Source: Syntrophobacteraceae bacterium
GTDB taxonomy: Bacteria > Desulfobacterota > Syntrophobacteria > Syntrophobacterales > Syntrophobacteraceae
Length of the DNA: 39,499 nucleotides
Assembly (NCBI GenBank): GCA_031292215.1
Contig: JARLHO010000094.1
Coordinates: 1-39,499, forward strand
Reading direction: 5' to 3'
Shown piece after piece: positions 15,301-23,381 of this stretch (positions are counted from its first letter, which is position 1; every line of letters starts with the position of its first letter). The position numbers were made by a program, and so were the translations under genes. The notes below the pieces were generated by a model. That model made no database searches. It saw nothing but the letters and a program-made list of their open reading frames with translations, and had not been told where the DNA came from.

Positions 15301-15579
15301 TCATTGCCGGGCAGGAGACGAAAAAGCCCGGTTCCCACGGGGACCACTACTTATCCGAACCCGGCACCACCTCGATCCATGGAATCTCCCATGACCCGCT
15401 CCGACAAAGGCCGCCGCCCCCGCAAACCGATCGAGTTCTTCGAGGGCCTGCCTGACCACGAATTTCTCTTTCTTTTCAAAAACTGCATCCCCGAAAATCG
15501 CACCGATCTTGAAAATCTTGTCGCCGCCTGCCTCCAGGTCCAAAACGGCACATTGCGATATAAAGTCATCCAATTCCAT
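15301..15579 (-). pseudogene. Truncated DEDD-type exonuclease domain (helicase N-terminus?)
   Basis: The minus-strand ATG at 15579 has GGTGGAG upstream. The protein reads MELDDFISQCAVLDLEAGGD, then KIFKIGAIFGDAVFE, then ALEELDRFAGAAAFVGAGH. This resembles the start of a DnaQ-like exonuclease (DLExxGDxIxxIGA, later a GHN motif), as found at the N-terminus of some RecQ-like helicases. The invariant DxE is present as D-L-E, but the GHN is altered and the last ~30 residues look unrelated. The rest of the enzyme is missing, so it is a remnant or a very short relic gene. It lies downstream of the histidine kinase on the same strand. Confidence 0.45.
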
Positions 15580-15753
15580 ACGATCTCCACCACCTGGAGC
15601 GGCTGGAGACACAAGGGGAACAGAAGTGGTACGGCCGGTTAGCACTTGAGGCGCCGGCCGTGCGCCGGCTCTTTCCCGGAACGCAGCTCCGTATCGACAC
15701 TCGTTGCCCGGACTGGTCTCGAAGATCGGGTGCGCTCCTCTTACGACACCGCT

Positions 15754-18279
15754 TTAAGCCACCGCGCATTCAGGTTTTTCGAGCAGCCATCGCTTGAGCG
15801 CCGCTTTGATTTGCGCCAGGGTAAACGGCTTGGAAATATAGTCGTCCATTCCCGCGGCAAGGCATTTTTCCAGCGCCCCTTTTATCGCGTGGGCCGTAAG
15901 GGCGACAATTGGCGTTCGAAACGATCCCGTTGCAGCCTCTAAATCTCTAACCCTCCTTGTCGCTTCAAACCCATCCATTTCCGGCATCTGGCAGTCCATT
16001 AGGACAAGACCGTAGCGGCCGCGTTTGACGGCTTCCAGGGCCTGCCGACCGTTTGACACCACATCCACCCGCCGGCAGCCCAGTTTCTCGAGCATTTCTA
16101 CGCACACGCACCTGTTGGTAAGATTGTCCTCCGCAACCAGAACAGGCGAAAAGAAAAGTTCGCTCTCCGCCGGGCGGGCGAAAACGGAGGTTTTTGCCGT
16201 GCATCCGCCCCGCAGCGAATCCATGATCGCATTATAGAGCTGGGCGGCGCCCACCGGCTTTATCAGGTACGCCGCAACCCCTGGCGGGCACGGCGACTGG
16301 ATGTCCCCGCTGACCATGATCAGGGCGGCTGATGCAATGGCGGGGTCCTCTTTTATTTTTCTCGCAAGTTCGCCCCCATCCATTCCGGGCATCCACATGT
16401 CCAGCACGGCCGCCTGAAACGGGATTGGGCCATCGGCCGCCTCGCGCAAAATCTTTAGGGCCTGCTCTCCGCTTGCGGCGCCCTCGCTCGATATTTTTCG
16501 CGAATCGAGCATTGACTGGAAAAGCTCCCGGTTTGTCGAATCATCGTCTACGACCAGAACACGCAGCCCCTCGGGAATGGGAAGCACGCCCTCGCCGTGG
16601 GCCGGTTCCCTGGCCCGTTGTTTCTTAAATCTTACCGTGAAAAGAAATGTACTCCCCTTCCCCGGCATGCTTTTCACCTCGATACGGCCGCCCATCATTT
16701 CGCAAAGCGTTTTGGATATGGAAAGCCCCAGACCGGTGCCGCCAAACTTTCTATTCTTGGACTGGTCCGGCTGAGTGAAGGGCTCAAAGATTTTTGATTG
16801 GCCATCCAGTGAAATCCCGATCCCGGTATCCTTTACCTCGAAGGCGACAATCACCTCCTCCTCGGTCTCGTTTTGAAGAGAAACCCGAACAAATATTCGG
16901 CCCCGGTCGGTGAATTTGACTGCGTTTCCGACAAGGTTGCCAAACACCTGGCTAAACCTGCCGGGATCGCCGTTTACCCCCCCGGGGACATCGTGATCGA
17001 TTTGGCAGATGAATTCGAGCCCCTTTCCCTGCGCGTTTACGGCAAACAGTTCCGTCAGTTTCTCGACACGGTCCCTTAGGTCGAAATCGATCTGTTCGAC
17101 CTCGAGCTTGCCTGCCTCGATTTTCGAAAAATCCAGTATGTCGTTCAATATCCTTAGCAGCGACTCGCCGGAGCGGAAAACCGTTTCGGCAAGTTTTTTC
17201 TGCTTCCCGTCCAACTCAGTGCCCAGAAGCAGTTCGGCCATTCCCAGCACCCCATTCATCGGAGTACGGATCTCGTGGCTCATATTGGCCAGAAATTCGG
17301 ATTTTGCGCGATTGGACGCAACCGCCCTGGCCACCGTCACCTTTTCGGTAACGTCTAAATGGGCGCCTAGGATGCCGATGAATTTCCCGCCGGAGTCAAA
17401 AATCGGAATTCGCCTGATTTCGAAAAATAGGCCTTCGCCACCTCGCTTGACTGTCCGTAAAATGGGCGAAAGCGTCCTGATGGCCTCCGTATCGCACTCG
17501 AAAAACATTCGCGCCTCTTTATCGCTCCACCCCAACTGCTCGTCGGTTTTGCCGATTACCTCCGATACGGCTTCTCTGCCGGCCTCAACAGCGAAGTTCC
17601 GATTGCAGCCCACATAGCGCAGGTCCGGACTTTTCCAAAAAATCGAATGCGGTAGACTCTCGATCACTCTTTTTAGCATTTCCCTCGACCGCTGTAGCGC
17701 CTCCACGGCTTTTTCCCGGTCCCCGATTTCATCTTCGAGCCTTCGAGTAAGCCTTGTCAACTGCTCCCGCCGCCTCTGTTCGAGCGCAGCCAGGGTCTCG
17801 AGCATTTTGGGCACGGCTACTACCCCGACCAGCAGACCGTTTCGGGTGACTATGACGTGATCGAAGACCTTGGTCTTCTCGCGCTGCATTGCGAGGCCGG
17901 CGCCGACTTCTATGGACACCCCGGCGTCGAGGATAAGCGGCTTGTCATCCATTATCCGGAATACCGGCTTTTCGTAAAAAAGCGCCACTCCGTAGCGCCT
18001 GCTCAAAATCCTTTCCAGGTGCAGACTGCTGATCAGCCCGACAGGCCGGTCTTCCACCGCCACTACGACCGCGCTTATCGGCTCGTCGCCTCGAAACATT
18101 TCTATAGCGTCTCCTACTGTCGCCTCCGGCTCGATACAGGCCACCGATTCAACCAGCATAGCCATATCCACCGAACTCCCCTGCGAAGCCATCTTCCCGT
18201 CCCTTTCGGAAGCCCTGAAAACCAATGGCTCGCCCATCCTGGAGTTAGTTCCCGTGCAGTCGGCGAATGCGAGTTCCAT
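15754..18279 (-). CDS. Hybrid sensor histidine kinase: CBS-PAS-HisKA-HATPase-REC-REC
   Basis: 841 residues from the ATG at 18279, chosen for GGAGAG just upstream. Domains in order: a CBS-like pair (~45-170; [38 protein letters not shown]), a coiled coil (~175-215), PAS (~215-330), HisKA with [10 protein letters not shown] (His ~335), HATPase with a GNAVKFTD N box, DTGIGIS and [14 protein letters not shown]1 (LVVDDDSTN; phospho-Asp in [11 protein letters not shown] ~626) and REC2 ([19 protein letters not shown] ~758). No membrane segment is apparent, so it is probably a cytosolic sensor. CBS domains often bind adenine nucleotides, so an energy-state input is plausible. No Hpt domain or DNA-binding output is present; phosphate probably passes to a separate protein. 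Divergent from the 18530 gene pair with a 250-bp gap. Confidence 0.9.
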   Translation of the reverse strand: MELAFADCTGTNSRMGEPLVFRASERDGKMASQGSSVDMAMLVESVACIEPEATVGDAIEMFRGDEPISAVVVAVEDRPVGLISSLHLERILSRRYGVALFYEKPVFRIMDDKPLILDAGVSIEVGAGLAMQREKTKVFDHVIVTRNGLLVGVVAVPKMLETLAALEQRRREQLTRLTRRLEDEIGDREKAVEALQRSREMLKRVIESLPHSIFWKSPDLRYVGCNRNFAVEAGREAVSEVIGKTDEQLGWSDKEARMFFECDTEAIRTLSPILRTVKRGGEGLFFEIRRIPIFDSGGKFIGILGAHLDVTEKVTVARAVASNRAKSEFLANMSHEIRTPMNGVLGMAELLLGTELDGKQKKLAETVFRSGESLLRILNDILDFSKIEAGKLEVEQIDFDLRDRVEKLTELFAVNAQGKGLEFICQIDHDVPGGVNGDPGRFSQVFGNLVGNAVKFTDRGRIFVRVSLQNETEEEVIVAFEVKDTGIGISLDGQSKIFEPFTQPDQSKNRKFGGTGLGLSISKTLCEMMGGRIEVKSMPGKGSTFLFTVRFKKQRAREPAHGEGVLPIPEGLRVLVVDDDSTNRELFQSMLDSRKISSEGAASGEQALKILREAADGPIPFQAAVLDMWMPGMDGGELARKIKEDPAIASAALIMVSGDIQSPCPPGVAAYLIKPVGAAQLYNAIMDSLRGGCTAKTSVFARPAESELFFSPVLVAEDNLTNRCVCVEMLEKLGCRRVDVVSNGRQALEAVKRGRYGLVLMDCQMPEMDGFEATRRVRDLEAATGSFRTPIVALTAHAIKGALEKCLAAGMDDYISKPFTLAQIKAALKRWLLEKPECAVA

Positions 18280-18529
18280 AAGTCTCTCCGTAGCATGTCC
18301 ATTCCATTGCGACCTCAAACAAATTCAGTCGCGACTATATTCGGAAATCAACCCGTACTTCTTCATTACAGAAAAGTTACATTCCTGTGACTTTCATCGA
18401 CCCTGCCACCCGATAACTTTCAGTAGTCCTTGTAGGCAAACAATGAAAAATGGCGAAACACCCATTGACACGCGCGTTGCAAACTTTTACTTGTATGAAC
18501 GTTGATTATTCCAAAACGAGGAGAAAAAT

Positions 18530-18814
18530 ATGCCTTTAATCGAGGATGGACTAAAATTCGGAACCCCGGTCCTAATCGGGATTGGAGCGCTCCTGCTTGC
18601 CCCGGTGGTTCTTCCCGCGGCAGGCTCTGTCATAAGGCCTTTGATCAAAGCAACGGTCAAAAGCGGACTGCTTCTTGCCCACAAGGGACGAGAATTCGTA
18701 TCGGAGGCCATGGAATCGCTCGAAGACATCACCGCTGAAGTAAAAGCCGAGCTGATAGCCGAGCGGGAAAGCCCCACCCCGGTTGCCCCCGCTGAGGCGC
18801 CACAAAATGGCTGA
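18530..18814 (+). CDS. Small DUF5132-like protein
   Basis: 94 residues with GAGGAG upstream of the ATG. The N-terminal half is hydrophobic (LIGIGALLLAPVVLPAAG), followed by a basic-amphipathic part (IRPLIKATVKSGLLLAHKGRE) and an acidic helix (SLEDITAEVKAELIAERE). This is the layout of DUF5132-type small membrane proteins, whose role I do not know. A TTGACA at 18465 may belong to its promoter, without a good -10 partner. Its end overlaps the next gene by eight bases, so the two are co-translated. Confidence 0.6.
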   Translation: MPLIEDGLKFGTPVLIGIGALLLAPVVLPAAGSVIRPLIKATVKSGLLLAHKGREFVSEAMESLEDITAEVKAELIAERESPTPVAPAEAPQNG

Positions 18815-19358
18815 TCGGAACCCGGCCTCCCGGCAGTCCATTCTGGCCGACCAGTTCTTTTATTTTTTCCTCCGCCTTCGAAAGGATCGCATCCGAAAGG
18901 TGGTGGATGCGGTCAACGCCAGGTATCCGGACGAAAGTACCGAGCAAAAAGCCCGCAGGCTTATATCGGCCCAGACTCCCCTGTCTTTTCTGGGCGGCAC
19001 TCTCATGCACCTGCCGGGTCTGATTCCGGGGCTCGGCTACGCATTCGAGTTTCTGGGCGTGGTGGGAGGAACCTCTGTCCTTACCCGCATGCACCTCTAT
19101 CTCATTCTCGAAATAGCTCATCTTTACGGCAAAAACATAGACGACGAAGCGCGTGTTCCCGAAATGCTTTCGGTTGTCGCCGCAACGGGCCTCGCCGCCG
19201 GTGTTTCGCTTCTTTCCGGCGCACTCGATATTCACGCGCTCCTGCCCCTGCCTGTCGGGGGAATAACTGCGGCCTCGGCAGCCGGCCTGATAGGCGAACA
19301 AGCTATCCGCCTCTACTGCGCCCCCGCCGAAAAAATCCCCGTTCCTTCCGAGCCATAG
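18807..19358 (+). CDS. Helical hydrophobic protein, partner of the DUF5132-like protein
   Basis: 183 residues from ATG 18807. It starts with a charged region (FYFFLRLRKDRIRKVVDAV), then PGLIPGLGYAFEFLGVVGG, a further helix (MHLYLILEIAHLYGKNI), and two glycine/alanine-rich hydrophobic stretches (VVAATGLAAGVSLLSGAL, GGITAASAAGLIGEQAIRLY). The pattern recalls DUF697/EcsC-type helical proteins, but I cannot assign a family. The overlap with the preceding gene suggests a two-component membrane unit. Confidence 0.6.
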   Translation: MADRNPASRQSILADQFFYFFLRLRKDRIRKVVDAVNARYPDESTEQKARRLISAQTPLSFLGGTLMHLPGLIPGLGYAFEFLGVVGGTSVLTRMHLYLILEIAHLYGKNIDDEARVPEMLSVVAATGLAAGVSLLSGALDIHALLPLPVGGITAASAAGLIGEQAIRLYCAPAEKIPVPSEP

Positions 19359-19548
19359 CCGGCTTGGAGCGTTAGTAACACGATTGTAACAAATCCGATT
19401 CAAGACCGTAACGGCCATCCTGTATCCTCTACTTGATGCTTGTCCGAAAACCCTCGGCAAAAGCCGGGAATCGACAGACAGCTCCGAAAACGCGGTCGCG
19501 TGCGAAAAAGGACCGGTTGCGCCAAGCTCTTTTGACCAGAAAGTCACC

Positions 19549-19884
19549 ATGGGTCTCGACATACAGATGGAAAAGCCGCCCCTTAAATGCCCGCGCTGCG
19601 ATTCGGAAGCGCTCTACAGGTATGGAAAGACACGGCACGGAAAGCAGCGCTTCCGGTGCCTTATGTGCGGCCGGCAATTTGGAGACGGCACAAGAAGCGA
19701 ACTCAAGACAAGGCCCGTTTGTCCGGCATGCGGAAAGAAGATGCATATATACAGGAAAGGTCCTGCCGAGATAAGATTTAGATGCTCGGCCTACCCGGCA
19801 TGCAAAACTTTTCAAAAGGTCAGCACAGACGATCAGCAATTGTTCCCTTCGGTCGACTCGATGCAAAGGGCGATCGAAAGTTGA
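19549..19884 (+). CDS. Double zinc-ribbon protein (IS1 InsA-like N-terminus)
   Basis: 111 residues; an ATG at 19567 is an alternative start. The first ribbon CPRCDSEALYRYGKTRHGKQ ending CLMCGRQF matches the InsA/transposase zinc-ribbon that recognises insertion-sequence ends. A second ribbon follows (CPACGKKMHIYRKG, then C-S-A-Y-P-A-C). No catalytic transposase domain follows. It may be a domesticated or orphaned DNA-binding fragment. No clear ribosome binding site was seen, so the start is uncertain. Confidence 0.55.
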   Translation: MGLDIQMEKPPLKCPRCDSEALYRYGKTRHGKQRFRCLMCGRQFGDGTRSELKTRPVCPACGKKMHIYRKGPAEIRFRCSAYPACKTFQKVSTDDQQLFPSVDSMQRAIES

Positions 19885-20092
19885 TATCTCTCCATTAGAG
19901 CGACAAAGCGGAAGCGGTATTGGCCCGGTTCCCCACATGGCCAACGCGATCGGCGCCTGCCCGATCACGTTGGTCTGGCCGGGAGCTTTTCCGGGTTTGC
20001 CGCAGGCCCTCGATCGTCACAGCCATTTTCGGGCTTCTGTAGTAATTTCGGGATTTCTCAACAGAGCGCGGGAATCCGGGTTAAAACGGGCT
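19885..20092. other. No gene seen
   Basis: A 208-base gap between convergent genes without recognisable structure. Confidence 0.4.
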
Positions 20093-20482
20093 TTACGCCA
20101 TGGCCACTCGGCGTTTGGCGCCGACGAACCTGCGTTTTACGCTTTCCAGGGTCTCCTGGCAGTGTATGCAAAGCATGGCGGTGGGCCGAGCCTTCAGCCG
20201 ACCGATTCCAATGGAAGTCGAGCAAAGACAGCAGACCCCGAATTCCCCGTCATCGATGCGTTGGATAGCGGAGCGGATTTCTTGCACAAGCTGTTGGGTG
20301 CGGTGCTGAATGGCGTTAACGAGCGATTGATCGCAATGATGAGACGCCATGTCCGCCTCATCCATCGGGTCGTTTGCTCCGTGATCGCAAAACCGTGAGT
20401 ACGGGGTATATCCGCTGTTTAGAAGTCCTCTCATGTGGCTTTCCAAAAGTTCCCTGAAATCTCTCAAAGTGTGTTCGTCCAT
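20093..20482 (-). CDS. DksA/TraR-family zinc-finger protein
   Basis: 129 residues, with AGGAAAAGG upstream of the ATG at 20482. The N-terminal coiled coil holds a DEADMAS motif (residues 41-47) similar to the DxxDxA tip that DksA inserts in the RNA polymerase secondary channel. The C-terminal zinc finger is C84-x2-C87 and C105-x2-C108 (VCCLCSTSIGIGRL, LCIHCQE). The final ~20 residues are basic. It should act with RNA polymerase in stress or ppGpp-linked control, though many such paralogues are untested. It is divergent from the 20723 gene. Confidence 0.8.
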   Translation of the reverse strand: MDEHTLRDFRELLESHMRGLLNSGYTPYSRFCDHGANDPMDEADMASHHCDQSLVNAIQHRTQQLVQEIRSAIQRIDDGEFGVCCLCSTSIGIGRLKARPTAMLCIHCQETLESVKRRFVGAKRRVAMA

Positions 20483-20722
20483 CCTTTTCCTTTCCTGCTT
20501 TGGAAGATTTTCACTCCGCCTTTTTTTAAAAACCAGAATGCCCTGGTTTTGTTACGCCAGTATGTCGGCAACATGGCTATCTCATTCTTTTATTCAGTCC
20601 GCAGCGCCCCTTTTCTCCTCAACCCGGGTGCTCCAGGCTTTGAGGTCTCTGGCACGATGGTTGCTCTCACAACGGTTGCCATACAGAGGCTTACAAGAAC
20701 TTTTTCCAACCCGGGGAAAAAA

Positions 20723-21829
20723 ATGAAACCTTGCCCAGTCTCCTCTGCGGACTTGGCGCAAACGGTTGACTCACAGCCTGGAGCGCCCTATCGACTCGGC
20801 TGTCAACGCTTTGACAAAGCGTTTCAAACCGCCCTCGAGGCAGGGACGCCGGCCAATTGCTTGCTGAAGCCGGCAAACTGTACACCGCTGAATGGGCCCG
20901 CGGTCGCCCCCCGGCCCTTTTTTTCTTCAAAATCTTCGGGAGACGTTGCAAAAACGACGACCCTGGCCCGGGCGGCCTACGGGAAGCGCCTTGGGTCAGC
21001 ACCGGCCGAGCAGCCGCCCACGAGCGACTGGCAAAAATATAAGGAGGACCAACTGCTTCGAAATCCGGGGGGACGGGACTACACCGATCAGGGGATCGCC
21101 CGTACCCCGGGAGGAAAAACCGTTTCGGGGCTCATCGCCGGGGACCTGTCAGGCGCGGTCGCAAACATCGGAAATTTTTTCGCAAATATATTCAAGGGGA
21201 GCAAGACCCTCTACAGGGATGAGAAAAATCAAATTCGGCAGCATCATCAGACCGGGCTTCTCGGGACGATGGCCAATTTTTTCCGCGACTTCGCATCCGC
21301 ATTAAGCTTGGGTGCTTATCATCCCGGTTCCCCAAAGCCGGTTCAAGGCGCACAGAACCGGCTACTTTTTTCCGCATCCAAGCTCAAGGACGCCTTTCTG
21401 GGCGACATAGCCACCGGGGTCCCCGCGAGCGTCAACCATATGGCGCAAAACGCGATCCTGGCCGGCTGGCGCCTGGTCGAGGTGCTGCCGGACGCAGCCA
21501 TCGGGGGCTTTGGGCCGGGCCGCAAACTCACCACAACGATATTTGACAACGGACAGGTCGCCGTCGAATACCTAACCGATATTATTCCCTCAGGCGATGC
21601 CTGGCTAAGGGTCCATGGGGCCGACTGGAAAAAACTCACCCCTCCCGTGCTCTATAATCTCAAGATGCCCGAACACTTCAACGGGGACGCCCGTTGGAAA
21701 TATATACGGAACACACCCTTTAGAAAAACCATTGAAACCATCGGTTCCCTGCTGGCCGACGGGCTGGCCATCGGTTTTCTCGGACAAACCGGGGGATCGA
21801 GTGACCACCGAAGCCAAATCGAGTACTGA
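20723..21829 (+). CDS. Unrecognised 368-residue protein
   Basis: I do not recognise this protein. The frame is open from 20435, but I favour ATG 20723, preceded by GGGG; ATGs at 20573 and 20657 are alternatives. The first ~170 residues are low in conserved features (CLLKPANCTPLNGP). From about residue 140 the sequence becomes structured: SGLIAGDLSGAVANIGNFF, FRDFASALSLGAYH, VEYLTDIIPSGDAWLRVHG, WKYIRNTPFRKTIETIGSLL. A few short hydrophobic helices are visible, but no signal peptide. It stands between a DksA-like gene and MITE copy 2 with no co-directional partner. Confidence 0.6.
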   Translation: MKPCPVSSADLAQTVDSQPGAPYRLGCQRFDKAFQTALEAGTPANCLLKPANCTPLNGPAVAPRPFFSSKSSGDVAKTTTLARAAYGKRLGSAPAEQPPTSDWQKYKEDQLLRNPGGRDYTDQGIARTPGGKTVSGLIAGDLSGAVANIGNFFANIFKGSKTLYRDEKNQIRQHHQTGLLGTMANFFRDFASALSLGAYHPGSPKPVQGAQNRLLFSASKLKDAFLGDIATGVPASVNHMAQNAILAGWRLVEVLPDAAIGGFGPGRKLTTTIFDNGQVAVEYLTDIIPSGDAWLRVHGADWKKLTPPVLYNLKMPEHFNGDARWKYIRNTPFRKTIETIGSLLADGLAIGFLGQTGGSSDHRSQIEY

Positions 21830-21903
21830 GATGGGCCGCACCACCTGCGGGAGCTCTTCCCGGCGTGCGGCGAAATCCGGAAAAAGACTTCCCCCTTTCA
21901 GAC

Positions 21904-22291
21904 CTGACAATTACCCACACATGCGCCCACTTACCCCTTAGCGGAGACTCCCGATAAGGGGCTTGGCCCGATCGCCCCCCTTTTTTGCAAAGGGGGGTTG
22001 GGGGGATTTACTCTCCAGCCGCTTGCAATGACGCGCATGGACCGGCTGGGCTCGCTCGCCCCCCCCCTCTTGTGAAACTTCAGCGGCGTGTCGCCCCAGA
22101 CGGGTTGGCAAGCCCCGACCTGCCCGACTGGCTGCGCCGACGGCAGCTCGGACGGCAGTCCGCACCGCCTGCCGGGTGATGTATTCACCGAAGTTTCATC
22201 TCGTTCAAACCGCATCCAAGGAGGCGGAGGCCCCCCTTATTTGCAACTTTGCAAAAGGAGATAGGTGGGCGTATGTGTGGGTAATTGTAAG
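21904..22291. mobile_element. MITE copy 2, with 9-bp target duplication and nested insert
   Basis: The element runs from CTGACAATTACCCACACATG to GTGTGGGTAATTGTAAG, giving ~24-bp terminal inverted repeats. It is flanked by the exact 9-bp direct repeat CTTTCAGAC (21895-21903 and 22292-22300), a clear target-site duplication. Its interior matches the other copies but is interrupted near 22061-22230. Confidence 0.88.
22061..22230. mobile_element. Nested insertion inside MITE copy 2
   Basis: About 170 bases absent from the other two MITE copies split the C-tract of this one. Near its ends are TGAAACTTC (22073-22081) and GAAGTTTCA (22190-22198), a perfect 9-bp inverted repeat. This suggests a second small non-coding element; its exact ends are unclear because of the flanking C-runs. 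Confidence 0.5.
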
Positions 22292-22490
22292 CTTTCAGAC
22301 CCTCTTGCTTTCTTTTGCTTTTCCCGGAGGACTCTTCCCTGTCCACTCTTGTCTTACCTCTTGATGGTTGGGCGGGGGCGATGTATAATTGCCAATATCC
22401 GCCCGGTAACGACACCTTGCGGACAGATGCGGCGCGCAGGGACAAAGCGGGATCGCCGGCGCGCTTTCAAGCGAATTTTTTTAATTTCCC

Positions 22491-22520
22491 TTGACCCTGT
22501 CGCCACGCATCCGGTACAAT
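22491..22520 (+). promoter_or_regulatory. Sigma-70 promoter of the tRNA gene
   Basis: TTGACC (22491-22496) and TACAAT (22515-22520) with an 18-base spacer, 19 bases before the tRNA. Confidence 0.7.
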
Positions 22521-22539
22521 ATCTTATTAAGGCTCACTT

Positions 22540-22612
22540 GCGGGTGTAGCTCAGTTGGTAGAGCACAAGCTTCCCAAGCTTGGGGTCGCGGGTTCGAATC
22601 CCGTTGCCCGCT
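22540..22612 (+). tRNA. tRNA-Gly (anticodon CCC)
   Basis: The cloverleaf is complete: acceptor GCGGGTG with TGCCCGC, D-arm with AGCTCAGTTGGTAGAGC, anticodon stem CAAGC/GCTTG around loop TTCCCAA (anticodon CCC), and T-arm GGTTCGAATCC. The discriminator is T, usual for glycine. The 3' CCA is not encoded (TTCA follows), so it must be added enzymatically. It sits upstream of rimP, comparable to metY ahead of rimP-nusA in E. coli. Confidence 0.95.
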
Positions 22613-22626
22613 TCAGGTCGATATTT

Positions 22627-22649
22627 CCCTTCTTAACGGAAGGGTTTCC
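22627..22649 (+). terminator. Terminator after tRNA-Gly
   Basis: CCCTTC (22627-22632) pairs with GAAGGG (22639-22644), followed by TTTCCCTTTTT. Confidence 0.6.
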
Positions 22650-22693
22650 CTTTTTGAGGGGGTTTGGAAGTTCAGGCCTGCTTCGATCAGTGG

Positions 22694-22810
22694 ATGACAA
22701 CTATTCTGGATTCTGAGTTAAAGTTGGTTCCTAACTGGAATTTGAACATTGTCGGTCTGCTGGAAGAAGTGGGTTTAAACGACCCACTTTTTTTTTGCGC
22801 ATACACTTGA
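22694..22810 (+). CDS. Possible 38-residue leader ORF ahead of rimP
   Basis: An ATG at 22694 opens a short frame (MTTILDSELKLVPNWN...) to a TGA at 22808-22810. The strong terminator at 22767-22796 lies inside it, so translation could interfere with hairpin formation. It has no clear ribosome binding site and may be chance. Confidence 0.2.
   Translation: MTTILDSELKLVPNWNLNIVGLLEEVGLNDPLFFCAYT
22767..22796 (+). terminator. Strong intrinsic terminator/attenuator in the rimP leader
   Basis: AAGTGGGT (22767-22774) and ACCCACTT (22782-22789) form a perfect 8-bp stem with a 7-base loop, followed by an unbroken T-run to 22796. It lies only 32 bases before rimP, so it must either be read through or end the upstream transcript while rimP uses another start. 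Confidence 0.75.
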
Positions 22811-22828
22811 CTTAGAAGAGGCTGCAAG

Positions 22829-23329
22829 TTGGCTCGGGAATTAAAGCAAGAGGCAGGCGAACTGATCGGCGGGATATGGAATCTTGTCGAACCGGTGATA
22901 CTTGCCGGGGGCATGGAGATTCTCGACATCGAATACCGCCGCGAATCGATCGGATGGGTGCTGCGCATCTTTCTCGACAGCGAACGGGGAATAAATGTGG
23001 ATGACTGTGCCCGGATCAGCCGGGTAGTGAGTGAAATGCTTGATACAGCCGATTTGGTCCCGGTTGCTTATAATCTCGAGATTTCCTCGCCGGGCATAGA
23101 TCGGCCGCTGCGAAAGCCCGACCACTTTCGTAAGCACATTGGCGATATGATTGAAGTCCGGACGATATCTCCGGTGCAAAACCGCCGCAATTTCAGAGGC
23201 GAGCTAAAGGATGCCTCCCCGGAGGGACTCATACTCCAGTGCGATTCGCAGGACTACTCCATAGGGCTTGAGCTCATCGAGCGGGCCAGACTGTTATACT
23301 TTGAATCCTTGGGACGTAAATCGCACTGA
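22829..23329 (+). CDS. rimP: Ribosome maturation factor RimP
   Basis: 166 residues. RimP binds the 30S subunit and helps assemble its head with S12. The family signatures are present: GGMEILDIEYRRE, WVLRIFLDSERGINVDDCAR, ISRVVSEMLD, and YNLEISSPGIDRPLRKPDHF. The start is a TTG at 22829 with AGAGGC upstream, acceptable for this position; no in-frame ATG fits. It opens the translation operon and lies directly after the attenuator-like hairpin, so its expression is probably controlled by read-through. Confidence 0.92.
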   Translation: MARELKQEAGELIGGIWNLVEPVILAGGMEILDIEYRRESIGWVLRIFLDSERGINVDDCARISRVVSEMLDTADLVPVAYNLEISSPGIDRPLRKPDHFRKHIGDMIEVRTISPVQNRRNFRGELKDASPEGLILQCDSQDYSIGLELIERARLLYFESLGRKSH

Positions 23330-23381
23330 CCTGCGGCGTGAGATAAGGATTATCTTGAACTGATGGAGGTATTTTCTATTT

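Noticed and set aside
19429-19968. 179-codon minus-strand frame opposite the zinc-ribbon gene
   Set aside because: The plus strand has clear paired C-x2-C zinc motifs; the minus frame has none.
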